From assembly GCA_025655635.1 (NCBI GenBank), contig JAHXIM010000494.1:1-5753 (forward strand): a DNA stretch of 5,753 nt, given 5' to 3'. A program made the position numbers and the translations under genes. The notes below the pieces were generated by a model. It was not told where the DNA came from. It searched no databases and was given only the letters and a program-made list of their open reading frames with translations. Below, in pieces: positions 1-5,603 of this stretch (positions are counted from its first letter, which is position 1; each line of letters begins with the position of its first letter). Source of the DNA: a gamma proteobacterium symbiont of Lucinoma myriamae (GTDB taxonomy: Bacteria; Pseudomonadota; Gammaproteobacteria; GRL18).

Positions 1-87
1 TATTATAACATTTCTGGTTGATCTGGTCACTCAAAATCAGGATTAATTCCTTATATTTCAAATAGATAATATGTTTTTCAGGGTTGA
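1..87. other. Non-coding or unrelated sequence beyond the transporter breakpoint
   Basis: I read all six frames here. None continues the transporter that is cut off at 88, whose next residues should form membrane helix 5. One minus-strand frame stays open to the window edge for about 30 codons, but it has no hydrophobic segment and I do not recognise it. Two plus-strand frames reach the window edge from stops at 44-46 (ending VTQNQD) and 63-65, so the tail of a gene from further left is possible but not supported. No terminal inverted repeat could be identified, because the sequence continues beyond the window. Confidence 0.3.
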
Positions 88-504
88 CTAATTAATTGAA
101 TTAGAAAGAGTGCGTGCTTTAACACCCTGCTTTGCGATAAAGCCGCCCGCCTGTTCCCAGCGCCGTTGTATCATACCTTCTGCATTGAATGATTTAATCG
201 TTTCAACACTGCTAAGGCTTTCAATTAGTGTGGCGTTTTTTTGAGAATTAGCACGATAGGTACTTTCCACTACCTTTTTTAAAGGAAAATGAACAAGGAA
301 ACCATAAATCAGGATAATAACGACGGCAGCAACAGGTATTAAAACCAGTTGACCTGCAACATATGAGATGGTCATTAAGAATAAAATAAAAAAGGGAAAA
401 TCAATGAATGTTGTCATAGTGACCGACGTCAAAAAATTACGAACCGAGTCAAATTCCTTTAAGTTACTGGAAAAAGCACTTACAGATTCGGGCATCACTT
501 CCAT
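88..504 (-). pseudogene. LapB/LssB-type ABC exporter, helix 3-4 fragment (truncated)
   Basis: This is the second piece of a broken type I secretion ABC exporter, in the same frame as the piece at 508-1335. It is separated from that piece only by a TAA (508-510) and one Lys codon. The 138 residues cover the post-helix-2 loop (PESVSAFSSNLKEFDSVRNF, residues 5-24), helix 3 (about 33-51), helix 4 (about 53-71) and the following cytoplasmic helix with ETIKSFNAEG near 101-110. These features are typical of the LapB/LssB branch. The frame then ends at TAG (88-90), after residue NSIN. Relatives continue through helices 5 and 6 and a nucleotide-binding domain with Walker A, signature and Walker B motifs, about 300 further residues. 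All of that is missing, so no ATP-driven export is possible from this copy. The ATG at 504 is simply the first Met after the stop; no ribosome binding site supports it. I am confident of the family and of the truncation, but not of what caused it. Confidence 0.8.
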
Positions 505-507
505 TTT

Positions 508-1335
508 TTAAGACATCACTTTTTCAAAAATCAATGATGAAAGAATAATATCAGCTTTTTTACCCGCTGTTTCTAAATAATGTCCACGTACGATTTTTAA
601 AATAAAATCAAAGAAAAATACCAGACTAACCCCTGCAGCCATAACCCATAAAGTTTCAATCGCATTATTGGGAACCACCCTGTCATAAATATTCATGACA
701 AAAAGCGGGTTTGCTATAACAAAAAGGTTAATAAAAAAAGAAGCAAATAAAACATCGCGATAGATACCAGCTGAATTCCAGATGGTTCCCCAAAACCAGT
801 GTTTTTTATGTGTTAATAACACTTCAGGGGAGCGTGAATCGAATTGAAATTCTTCTGTGATAAAAAAAGCATAACCGGAATATTTTTCAGATAATTCATC
901 AATAGAAATAGATAAACTAGTATGCTCATCGGCTATAGGTTGAATAATCTTGGCTTGATTAGTTTGTAAATCAATTTGTTCAAGAATACATGCCTGATTA
1001 TCTTTCAAAACTAAAATGACGGGTAATACTAAAGATGGGATCCGCTTAATAGCTCGATAAACAATTTTGCTGTCTAAATCTGCTCGTTTCGTTGCTCTAA
1101 TAAATAATTCAGGTGTTAATTTATTATTAACAAGGGGGAGACCTGCAACCAGTTCATCAACTGTTCTTGGGCTGTGGTGCAATTTAGTGATAATAAGCAG
1201 ACATACTAACAGTGGATCATCTAAGCACTTATCACAATAAACCTGAGTATCAGGATCCTTATAAGTGCCACTGGCAAGATCGGATAGTGTCGCAGAAATT
1301 TTTTTTGTCATAAGTCCACTAATAAAAAAAAACAT
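508..1335 (-). pseudogene. LapB/LssB-type ABC exporter, N-terminal fragment (premature stop)
   Basis: This is the N-terminal half of a type I secretion ABC exporter. The intact family sits in the inner membrane, pairs with a membrane fusion protein and a TolC-like pore, and exports large RTX adhesins. Residues about 38-160 form a C39 peptidase-like domain beginning DDPLL. It has no DCG catalytic Cys motif, and an Asn occupies the place of the catalytic His (near KDNQACIL, 111-118), so it is the non-cleaving docking type, as in LapB. Helix 1 is about 194-214, followed by the family hallmark PLFVMNIYDRVVPN (210-223); helix 2 is about 228-248. The frame ends FEKVMS then TAA, exactly where relatives read on with a Leu. 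The frame continues unchanged after the stop as KMEVMPESV, so TTA to TAA is the simplest explanation. The start is uncertain. The longest frame opens with a hydrophobic MFFFISGL, whereas MTKK at 1309-1311 looks more typical; neither has a clear ribosome binding site. Confidence 0.82.
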
Positions 1336-1362
1336 AAAAGCAGGTAATCATTTCAATTCTAT

Positions 1363-1398
1363 ATGCTATATTAAAAAATACAAGCATCAAAATAGCAT
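1363..1398. repeat. 36-bp imperfect inverted repeat in a divergent promoter region
   Basis: ATGCTAT at 1363-1369 pairs with ATAGCAT at 1392-1398. One mismatch inward, TT pairs with AA, giving 9 of 10 positions. The left arm contains the -10 element of the rightward promoter. A second dyad of the same length and the same arm core (CTATATTAA) lies before deaD at 3727-3762. It could be an operator or simply AT-rich chance. Confidence 0.35.
1364..1372 (+). promoter_or_regulatory. Extended -10 promoter for the 110-aa gene
   Basis: TGC followed by TATATT matches the extended -10 form (TGn plus a hexamer one base off TATAAT), and transcription would start near 1379-1380. No good -35 is seen 16-18 bp upstream, which extended -10 promoters can tolerate. 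On the other strand, TAGAAT (1356-1361) with a weak TTGTAT (1378-1383, 16-bp spacer) could be the overlapping divergent promoter of the transporter remnant. Confidence 0.4.
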
Positions 1399-1400
1399 TT

Positions 1401-1406
1401 AGGAGT
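1401..1406 (+). promoter_or_regulatory. Ribosome binding site that fixes a GTG start
   Basis: AGGAGT lies 8 nt ahead of the GTG at 1415-1417. There is no competing ATG in frame nearby, so this site decides the non-ATG start. Confidence 0.75.
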
Positions 1407-1414
1407 AATTTTTT

Positions 1415-1747
1415 GTGCCTTTTATAAAAAGAGACAATAACAAGCAAATTATCGGTATCTTTTGTGAAAAACAAGAAGATGCACAAGAAGAATTGTCGGT
1501 CAACAATAAAGAAATTATTGAATTCTTAGAAAGTGAAGATTATAGCGAATACACTAATCATCTTCTGAGTCAATCTGATGCGGAATTTATTCGTGTACTT
1601 GAAGATTTAATTGATGTTCTACTGGATAAACATATTCTACTATTAACCGATCTTCCGGAGGCTGCTCAATATAAGCTGCTAAAAAGAAAGAAGCTCAGAA
1701 AAGAGCACATCCAGTCAATTATATCGGATGATGATGATATATTTTAA
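1415..1747 (+). CDS. Conserved 110-aa protein of unknown function (acidic C-terminus)
   Basis: This is a small soluble protein without a signal peptide or membrane segment. It starts MPFIKRDNNKQIIGIF, a layout I recall from short proteobacterial proteins (MP-[FY]-[IV]-KRD...). It then has an acidic linker, a helical core QSDAEFIRVLEDLIDVLLDK (residues 53-72), the segment LLLTDLPEAAQYKLLKRKKLR (75-95) and an acidic tail SDDDDIF (104-110). As I recall, relatives are sometimes labelled 'tryptophan synthase subunit beta-like protein'. Nothing here supports that enzyme, which is about four times longer and has a PLP-binding lysine motif. The helical core followed by a very basic stretch (KLLKRKKLRK) and an acidic end would suit a protein-protein or nucleic-acid contact, but this is inference. 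The GTG start is supported by AGGAGT 8 nt upstream. The gene is divergent from the broken exporter and convergent with deaD. Function is unknown. Confidence 0.82.
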   Translation: MPFIKRDNNKQIIGIFCEKQEDAQEELSVNNKEIIEFLESEDYSEYTNHLLSQSDAEFIRVLEDLIDVLLDKHILLLTDLPEAAQYKLLKRKKLRKEHIQSIISDDDDIF

Positions 1748-1787
1748 ACAAAGAATTTAAACTCTTTGTTTAGCTCTTTGTTTAAAA
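1742..1787. terminator. AT-rich hairpin with two alternative arms between convergent genes
   Basis: TTTTAAACAAAGA (1742-1754) pairs perfectly over 13 bp with TCTTTGTTTAAAA (1775-1787). Its inner ten bases also pair perfectly with a second copy of the right arm, TCTTTGTTTA (1763-1772). The hairpin starts on the stop codon of the 110-aa gene and lies 49 bp beyond the end of deaD. With the shorter hairpin, the plus-strand tail is moderately T-rich (TCTTTGTTT). The stem has little GC, so this is a plausible but not canonical bidirectional terminator. Confidence 0.5.
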
Positions 1788-1836
1788 TAAGTCATTAGCA
1801 AATCCATTTCCACAAAGAAAGCGCTTTTTAGAAATA

Positions 1837-3660
1837 TTATCTTGATTTATTTTTATGCTGCTGATGTGCACGGTTATTAGTTTTACGACCTTTACCAGCT
1901 TTATTTCTTGCCGGTTTCTTTACTTGATTACCCTTAAAATCTCCCCCGGAAAATTCGGTAATTTTTAATTGCTTCTGACACACCCAGGCTTTTTGCAGAT
2001 CCTGAAAAACATCTTTCGGCATGCCATCTGGTAAATCCACCACAGAATAACCATCAAAAATTTCTATCTGGCCAATCATTTTACTATCAAGACCTGCTTC
2101 ATTGGCAATAGCACCCACAATATTGCCAGGCTTAACACCATGATCATAGCCCACTTCAACGCGAAAACGTTTCATTTGAACATCAGGCATACCTTTTAAA
2201 GGTGTTGCCTGGTTTCCTGGTATTGCTTTTTTCTTTCTCTCGCCTCTTTGCCTGTGACTACCACGATCTTCAAAAGAATCGTTAAAGCTTTTCTTTTCTT
2301 TTAAATGCTTAAATTCTGACTCGTTTAATAAGAAAGATTTATTATTATTAGACATGTGAGCCAAAGCAGCAGCAATATCAACCATATCAGCGCCATCATT
2401 TTCATGAAGTTCAGTGATCAATTTGCTAAATACATTATAGTCTTTACCATTTTTTAATTTTTCAATAGTAGACAAAATGGTTTTCTTATAACGAGTAATA
2501 CGCAACTCATTAATATTCTTGACTGAAGGGATTTCCATTTCAGTTAATGGCTGCTTTGTGGAACGTTCGAGAGATTTTAACAAACGGGTTTCACGTCTGG
2601 AAACAAATAATATTGCTTCACCTGAACGACCGGCACGTCCGGTACGACCGATTCGATGCACATAAGATTCATTATCACGTGGAGCATCATAATTTACCAC
2701 ATGACTGATACGCTGCACATCAAGACCACGAGCGACAACATCCGTAGCGATTAAGACATCAAGACGTCCGCGCTTCAGACGTTCTACAATACGTTCACGG
2801 CTATTTTGAGGAATATCTCCATTTAAGGCCTCACAGGCAAAACCTCTTGTTTGTAATTGATCAGCCAGTTCTAGAGTCATATTTTTGGTATTGACAAAAA
2901 CCAGCATGGCGTCATGATCTTCAAGCTCTAAAATACGAGTCAATGCATCCAGTTTACTGGCACCATAAACACGCCAGAAACGTTGATTAATAGTAGATGC
3001 TGTCACTGTTTTTGATGCGACTTTAACCAGCTCAGGTTCAACCAGGTATTTTTGCGCAATGCGGCGTATAACAGTAGGCATTGTGGCAGAAAATAAGGCG
3101 ATTTGACGTGAATTAGGCGTTTGATCAAGCACCCATTCAACATCATCAATAAAGCCCATACGAAGCATTTCATCTGCTTCATCTAATACCAGTGTTTGTA
3201 GATTTCCTACACTTAATGAGCCCTTACGAATATGGTCCATTACTCGTCCTGGTGTACCGACAACAATATGAGCGCCCTTCTTTAAACCACGTAATTGTTC
3301 ACTATAAGGCGCACCACCATAAACAGGCACAATATTGATTTTTGGAAGATGCTTTGCGTAGGTTTGAAAGGCTTCAGCTACCTGAATCGCCAATTCACGC
3401 GTTGGTGCCAAAACTAATACTTGTGTACGTTTTAGACTCAACTCAATATTACACAAAATAGGTAAGGCAAATGCTGCAGTTTTACCAGTACCGGTTTGCG
3501 CCTGACCAATAATGTCTTTGCCGGCAAGTAAATGGGGAATACTTTGCGCCTGAATCTCAGAAGGCGATGTATAGCCTGACTCATTTACTGCTTGCAGAAT
3601 TGCAGGTAATAAATCAAGTGAATCAAATGATAAAGTAGTAGAATTAGGATCGGATGACAT
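1837..3660 (-). CDS. deaD: DEAD-box ATP-dependent RNA helicase, DeaD/CsdA type
   Basis: This is a cytoplasmic ATP-driven RNA unwinding enzyme of 607 aa, close to the length of E. coli CsdA. In that family it helps ribosome large-subunit assembly and mRNA turnover, especially in the cold. All core motifs are intact: the Q motif around FDSLDLL through EIQAQSIP (about 12-42), motif I AQTGTGKT (54-61), Ia APTREL (85-90), Ib TPGR (136-139), II DEAD (160-163), III SAT (191-193), IV VFVNT (254-258), V ATDVVARGLD (305-314) and VI HRIGRTGRAG (335-344). A linker region follows (about 380-495), then a DbpA-type RNA-binding domain (about 497-570) and a Lys/Arg-rich tail ending QQHKNKSR. The domain order separates it from RhlE, SrmB and RhlB, which lack the DbpA domain. 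DbpA itself is shorter, near 460 aa. I chose ATG at 3660, because GAGG lies 9 nt before it. Two TTG codons just upstream are only 3-6 nt from GAGG. It is apparently monocistronic. Confidence 0.95.
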   Translation of the reverse strand: MSSDPNSTTLSFDSLDLLPAILQAVNESGYTSPSEIQAQSIPHLLAGKDIIGQAQTGTGKTAAFALPILCNIELSLKRTQVLVLAPTRELAIQVAEAFQTYAKHLPKINIVPVYGGAPYSEQLRGLKKGAHIVVGTPGRVMDHIRKGSLSVGNLQTLVLDEADEMLRMGFIDDVEWVLDQTPNSRQIALFSATMPTVIRRIAQKYLVEPELVKVASKTVTASTINQRFWRVYGASKLDALTRILELEDHDAMLVFVNTKNMTLELADQLQTRGFACEALNGDIPQNSRERIVERLKRGRLDVLIATDVVARGLDVQRISHVVNYDAPRDNESYVHRIGRTGRAGRSGEAILFVSRRETRLLKSLERSTKQPLTEMEIPSVKNINELRITRYKKTILSTIEKLKNGKDYNVFSKLITELHENDGADMVDIAAALAHMSNNNKSFLLNESEFKHLKEKKSFNDSFEDRGSHRQRGERKKKAIPGNQATPLKGMPDVQMKRFRVEVGYDHGVKPGNIVGAIANEAGLDSKMIGQIEIFDGYSVVDLPDGMPKDVFQDLQKAWVCQKQLKITEFSGGDFKGNQVKKPARNKAGKGRKTNNRAHQQHKNKSR

Positions 3661-3669
3661 CAACAATGG

Positions 3670-3673
3670 CCTC
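3670..3673 (-). promoter_or_regulatory. deaD ribosome binding site (decides ATG over TTG)
   Basis: GAGG on the minus strand lies 9 nt from ATG 3660, but only 6 and 3 nt from the in-frame TTG codons at 3663 and 3666. The ATG is therefore the better start. Confidence 0.6.
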
Positions 3674-3699
3674 GAAGGACAGGATTATGAAAACCAACC

Positions 3700-3729
3700 A
3701 TTGTACTTTGTTTTTATTAAACAATCCAA
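3700..3729 (-). promoter_or_regulatory. Candidate proximal deaD promoter
   Basis: TTGGAT (3724-3729), an 18-bp spacer and TACAAT (3700-3705) form a moderate sigma70-like promoter, with transcription expected near 3693. The -35 overlaps the end of the inverted repeat at 3727-3762. A competing distal candidate is a perfect TATAAT at 3742-3747, which lies inside that repeat but has no good -35. Confidence 0.35.
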
Positions 3730-3762
3730 CTATATTAATTTATTATAATATTAACATAGTTG
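3727..3762. repeat. 36-bp inverted repeat upstream of deaD
   Basis: CAACTAT (3727-3733) pairs with ATAGTTG (3756-3762). After one mismatch, TTAAT (3735-3739) pairs with ATTAA (3750-3754), giving 12 of 13 arm positions around a 10-nt centre. The centre contains a perfect minus-strand TATAAT (3742-3747), and the left arm touches the proximal -35. The position suits an operator. If transcription starts further upstream, it would instead fold as a hairpin in the deaD leader. Confidence 0.45.
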
Positions 3763-3827
3763 TAAATTGTTAATAGATGGGATTTAAAATACTATAAATC
3801 TATGAACAATCTATTTGATAGATAAAC

Positions 3828-3867
3828 AAGGAGTTACTCTAAACAACAGACTTAGGACTAACCCCTT
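3828..3867 (-). terminator. Candidate terminator hairpin after the SCP2-like gene
   Basis: On the minus strand, AAGGGGTTA (3867-3859) can pair with TAACTCCTT (3836-3828) over 9 bp including one G-U pair. The loop is large (22 nt), and GTTTATCT follows. The large loop and modest T-run keep confidence low. A further short perfect palindrome, ATCTAT-TTG-ATAGAT, lies just beyond at 3809-3823. Confidence 0.35.
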
Positions 3868-3887
3868 ATTTATGTAAACTATTAAGA

Positions 3888-3904
3888 AAGGTTATTTAAA
3901 CCTT
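3888..3904 (-). terminator. Short hairpin at the stop codon of the SCP2-like gene
   Basis: In the transcript, AAGGTT and AACCTT form a 6-bp stem with a 5-nt loop containing most of the stop codon, followed by TTTCTTAAT. It is small for a rho-independent terminator and may act with the larger hairpin downstream. Confidence 0.35.
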
Positions 3905-4291
3905 GCCCATCGCTTCAAAACTTTTAATGAATGGACCAGCCATTCTAGGATCTTTAATCATCGCTTTAAAATCACCCGTTTTGAATTTCATTTTACCAGT
4001 AGTCACGGCCATACCCATACCAGCCATACCAATGCCCTTGCTTAACCATTTTTCCCAGTTTTTTTGATCAGCTCTAATATCCCAGCTTAACTCCTGACCA
4101 TCATAAGTACCTGCTGATACCACTTCACCGTTTTGAATATCAACAAAACCACGAGCACTATCTTCACTTGGCACACCATAACCAATTACTGAGTTAAATC
4201 CTAATTCAGCTAAGGCGTCTTTTAAAGCAGGTTCTGCATTCCAGATACTTTGAAACGATTTCATCCACTCATCATCGAATAATTCAGCCAT
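3896..4291 (-). CDS. SCP2 sterol-carrier-like domain protein
   Basis: This 131-aa single-domain protein has no signal peptide, so it is probably cytoplasmic. The pattern is that of small SCP2-fold proteins: a short acidic N-terminus with aromatic residues (MAELFDDEWMKSFQSIWN), a central strand region (about 33-72) leading into WDIRADQKNWEKWL (70-83), a Gly/Met-rich helix SKGIGMAGMGMAVTTGK (84-100), then MKFKTGDFKAMIKDP (101-115) and a helix ending in MGKV. The KFKTGD and MIKDPRMAGPFIKSF elements are characteristic of SCP2-like lipid-binding proteins. The family binds hydrophobic ligands such as lipids or acyl-CoA. The ligand in bacteria is generally unknown, and sterol use should not be assumed. 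GGAGG lies 6 nt before the ATG and settles the start. It follows the rhodanese gene on the same strand after 66 nt, with its own candidate promoter in that gap, so it may be both part of an operon and independently transcribed. Confidence 0.8.
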   Translation of the reverse strand: MAELFDDEWMKSFQSIWNAEPALKDALAELGFNSVIGYGVPSEDSARGFVDIQNGEVVSAGTYDGQELSWDIRADQKNWEKWLSKGIGMAGMGMAVTTGKMKFKTGDFKAMIKDPRMAGPFIKSFEAMGKV

Positions 4292-4297
4292 TTACAT

Positions 4298-4302
4298 CCT
4301 CC
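4298..4302 (-). promoter_or_regulatory. Ribosome binding site of the SCP2-like gene
   Basis: GGAGG lies 6 nt before the ATG at 4291. It is the best-placed ribosome binding site in the window and fixes this start. Confidence 0.8.
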
Positions 4303-4318
4303 AATCGTATTAAAAATA

Positions 4319-4348
4319 ATTGTATTAAAAAATAGTTTTTGTTGTGAA
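4319..4348 (-). promoter_or_regulatory. Candidate promoter for the SCP2-like gene
   Basis: TTCACA (4343-4348), an 18-bp spacer and TACAAT (4319-4324) are each one base off consensus. Transcription would start near 4312, about 20 nt before the ATG. The site lies in the 66-nt gap after the rhodanese gene, and no terminator is visible between the two genes. Confidence 0.42.
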
Positions 4349-4357
4349 TAGAATCCA

Positions 4358-5050
4358 TTATGATTTCACAACAGTCAAACCCAAAATAAGCCAGGTTTGC
4401 ATTCCCCCACGGAAATATTTGATCTTACTTGCTGGATAACCATGTTTCAGCAAGCTTTTAATGGCTCGGGGTGATTGCCCGCACCACATGCCATTGCACC
4501 ATAAAACCAGATCTTTTGCATTAGAAAAATCCCAGTTTTTATTTTTATTTTCATCATCACCTGATGCCCAACTCCAAAAGCTGTCATCATCACTCGAAGT
4601 TGATTTTCGTTTAACACCCAGTGTGGTCATGGCCTCAAGCAGTAGTTCATCAGTTTCATCAAGACCAAAAACTGTAAAGGGGATATTGATTGAACCCGGG
4701 ATTGTGCCTTTTTTATGCCAGCCTGCAGTTCTTGCATCAATCAATAAACCAGTATGCTGTTTTAAATCTTTAGCAATAAAGTCAACCACTTCCAGTTCAC
4801 CAACAGTCCCAACACCGGGGGCTACTTCAACGGGCTGGATACAAAAAGGAAGACAATTTCTCGACGTCTTGGTAAAACCACCTTTGAGTACATGTTTTTT
4901 ATATTGATTTCTTTCTAAGCGGATAATATTATTTTTATAATCAACATCAATATAGGGAATGTTTTTACTGATATTAACATCTCTTGCATAAAGAGAAGAT
5001 GAGCACATTATTAAAACAGATAAAAAAATAATAGATAAAATTTTATACAT
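4358..5050 (-). CDS. Exported rhodanese-like domain protein with two Cys pairs
   Basis: This is a 230-aa secreted protein, probably periplasmic. A signal peptide covers residues 1-22 (MYK, a hydrophobic stretch, then SSSLYA before RDV). LIMC at 13-16 is not a proper lipobox, since Met precedes the Cys. A pre-domain contains CLPFC (Cys66, Cys70). The rhodanese fold follows: LLIDAR (102-107), KGTIPGSINIPF (114-125), the active-site loop LWCNGMWCGQSPRA (183-196) and RGGMQTW near the end (214-220). Cys185 is the expected catalytic persulfide cysteine. Cys190 lies five residues later, where many rhodaneses have Arg, so the loop is a CX4C and could form a disulfide. An Asp/Ser/Asn-rich insert (about 149-172) sits between core elements and looks flexible. 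Sulfur transfer or a redox role is likely, but the substrate is unknown. ATG 5050 is chosen because AAAAGG lies 9 nt before it; the TTG at 5059 abuts that site. It lies 56 nt after a second exported protein, probably in one operon. Confidence 0.85.
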   Translation of the reverse strand: MYKILSIIFLSVLIMCSSSLYARDVNISKNIPYIDVDYKNNIIRLERNQYKKHVLKGGFTKTSRNCLPFCIQPVEVAPGVGTVGELEVVDFIAKDLKQHTGLLIDARTAGWHKKGTIPGSINIPFTVFGLDETDELLLEAMTTLGVKRKSTSSDDDSFWSWASGDDENKNKNWDFSNAKDLVLWCNGMWCGQSPRAIKSLLKHGYPASKIKYFRGGMQTWLILGLTVVKS

Positions 5051-5059
5051 ACAATACAA

Positions 5060-5065
5060 CCTTTT
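5060..5065 (-). promoter_or_regulatory. Ribosome binding site of the rhodanese gene
   Basis: AAAAGG is 9 nt from the ATG at 5050, but directly touches the in-frame TTG at 5059. This rules that TTG out as a start. Confidence 0.55.
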
Positions 5066-5106
5066 TTAAAAATAGAGTAATGAAAATTCTTGCTATGAAA
5101 CCAGAG

Positions 5107-5526
5107 CTAATGAGAACTTAAATAAACCGAAATCACCCTTACAGAAGAATTATAGAGACGTTTATGTTTGGTAAACTCCTGATAAATTGATTCTTGTTGT
5201 TTGATGTCCAATTGTTCATAAAGGCTATAACTCTCGGGATATGCATCTTTTAATGCGGAATTGAAGGTATTTATATCAACAATAAGTTTTTTCTTACCTA
5301 GAATAAGTTCATTCTCTGATGCTGGTGCATCAATAGTTAAACTGCTATCGTTATTGTTACCTTCAGTGCTATCTATAACAGACGGCATGTCATCAATCTC
5401 ATTACCCGCCTCTAATTCAAGTTGTTTTAGATAATCATCATCAGTTGCTGCTAAGGTAATTTGAGATATTAAAACAGCAAAAATAATACATAATATTTTT
5501 TTTAATACATTTGAAAAAATAACCAT
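5107..5526 (-). CDS. Small exported protein of unknown function
   Basis: The protein is 139 aa with a clear signal peptide: MVIFSNVLKK, a hydrophobic core ILCIIFAVLISQITLA, and cleavage near TLA-A-TDDD (about 26-27). The mature part opens with DDDYLKQLELEAGNEI (29-44), continues through an acidic, low-complexity Ser/Asn/Asp stretch (about 45-72), and closes with a charged helical region. That region contains NTFNSALKDAYPESYSLYEQL (86-106) and QESIYQEFTKHKRLYNSSVR (111-130), ending VISVYLSSH. The YPESYxLYxxL and IYxEF pattern suggests a conserved C-terminal helical domain, but I do not recognise a named family. The start is debatable. ATG 5524-5526 gives a normal signal peptide and has AAGGA 11 nt upstream. 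A strong GGAGG (5563-5567) points instead to ATG 5559 (150 aa), but lies only 3 nt from it, and that start adds an unusual MYFLFLRNVFI front. The gene is preceded by the best promoter in the window and is likely co-transcribed with the exported rhodanese. Confidence 0.72.
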   Translation of the reverse strand: MVIFSNVLKKILCIIFAVLISQITLAATDDDYLKQLELEAGNEIDDMPSVIDSTEGNNNDSSLTIDAPASENELILGKKKLIVDINTFNSALKDAYPESYSLYEQLDIKQQESIYQEFTKHKRLYNSSVRVISVYLSSH

Positions 5527-5603
5527 AATAAATACATTCCTTAAAAATAAGAAATACATCAACCTCCTGAATATAGAGTTCCCCCCCTACATTTTCTAAT
5601 CTA

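Noticed and set aside
508..1335. Active C39 peptidase (bacteriocin-type leader cleavage)
   Set aside because: The domain lacks the DCG catalytic cysteine and the active-site histidine. It matches the non-cleaving C39-like domain of adhesin exporters.
1415..1747. Tryptophan synthase beta identity for the 110-aa protein
   Set aside because: There is no PLP-lysine motif, no glycine-rich phosphate loop, and the length is about a quarter of TrpB.
1818..1827. AAAGCGCTTT palindrome downstream of deaD as its terminator
   Set aside because: The arms are directly abutted, so no loop can form without opening the GC pairs. No T-run follows on the deaD strand.
3661..3666. TTG TTG alternative start for deaD
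   Set aside because: Both codons are 6 nt or less from the GAGG site. The following ATG has normal spacing, and the family needs no extra residues.
4461..4907. A 148-codon open frame on the plus strand
   Set aside because: It lies wholly inside the rhodanese gene on the opposite strand. Its translation is Ser/Pro-rich low complexity, mirroring the Asp/Ser codons of that gene, and it has no family resemblance.
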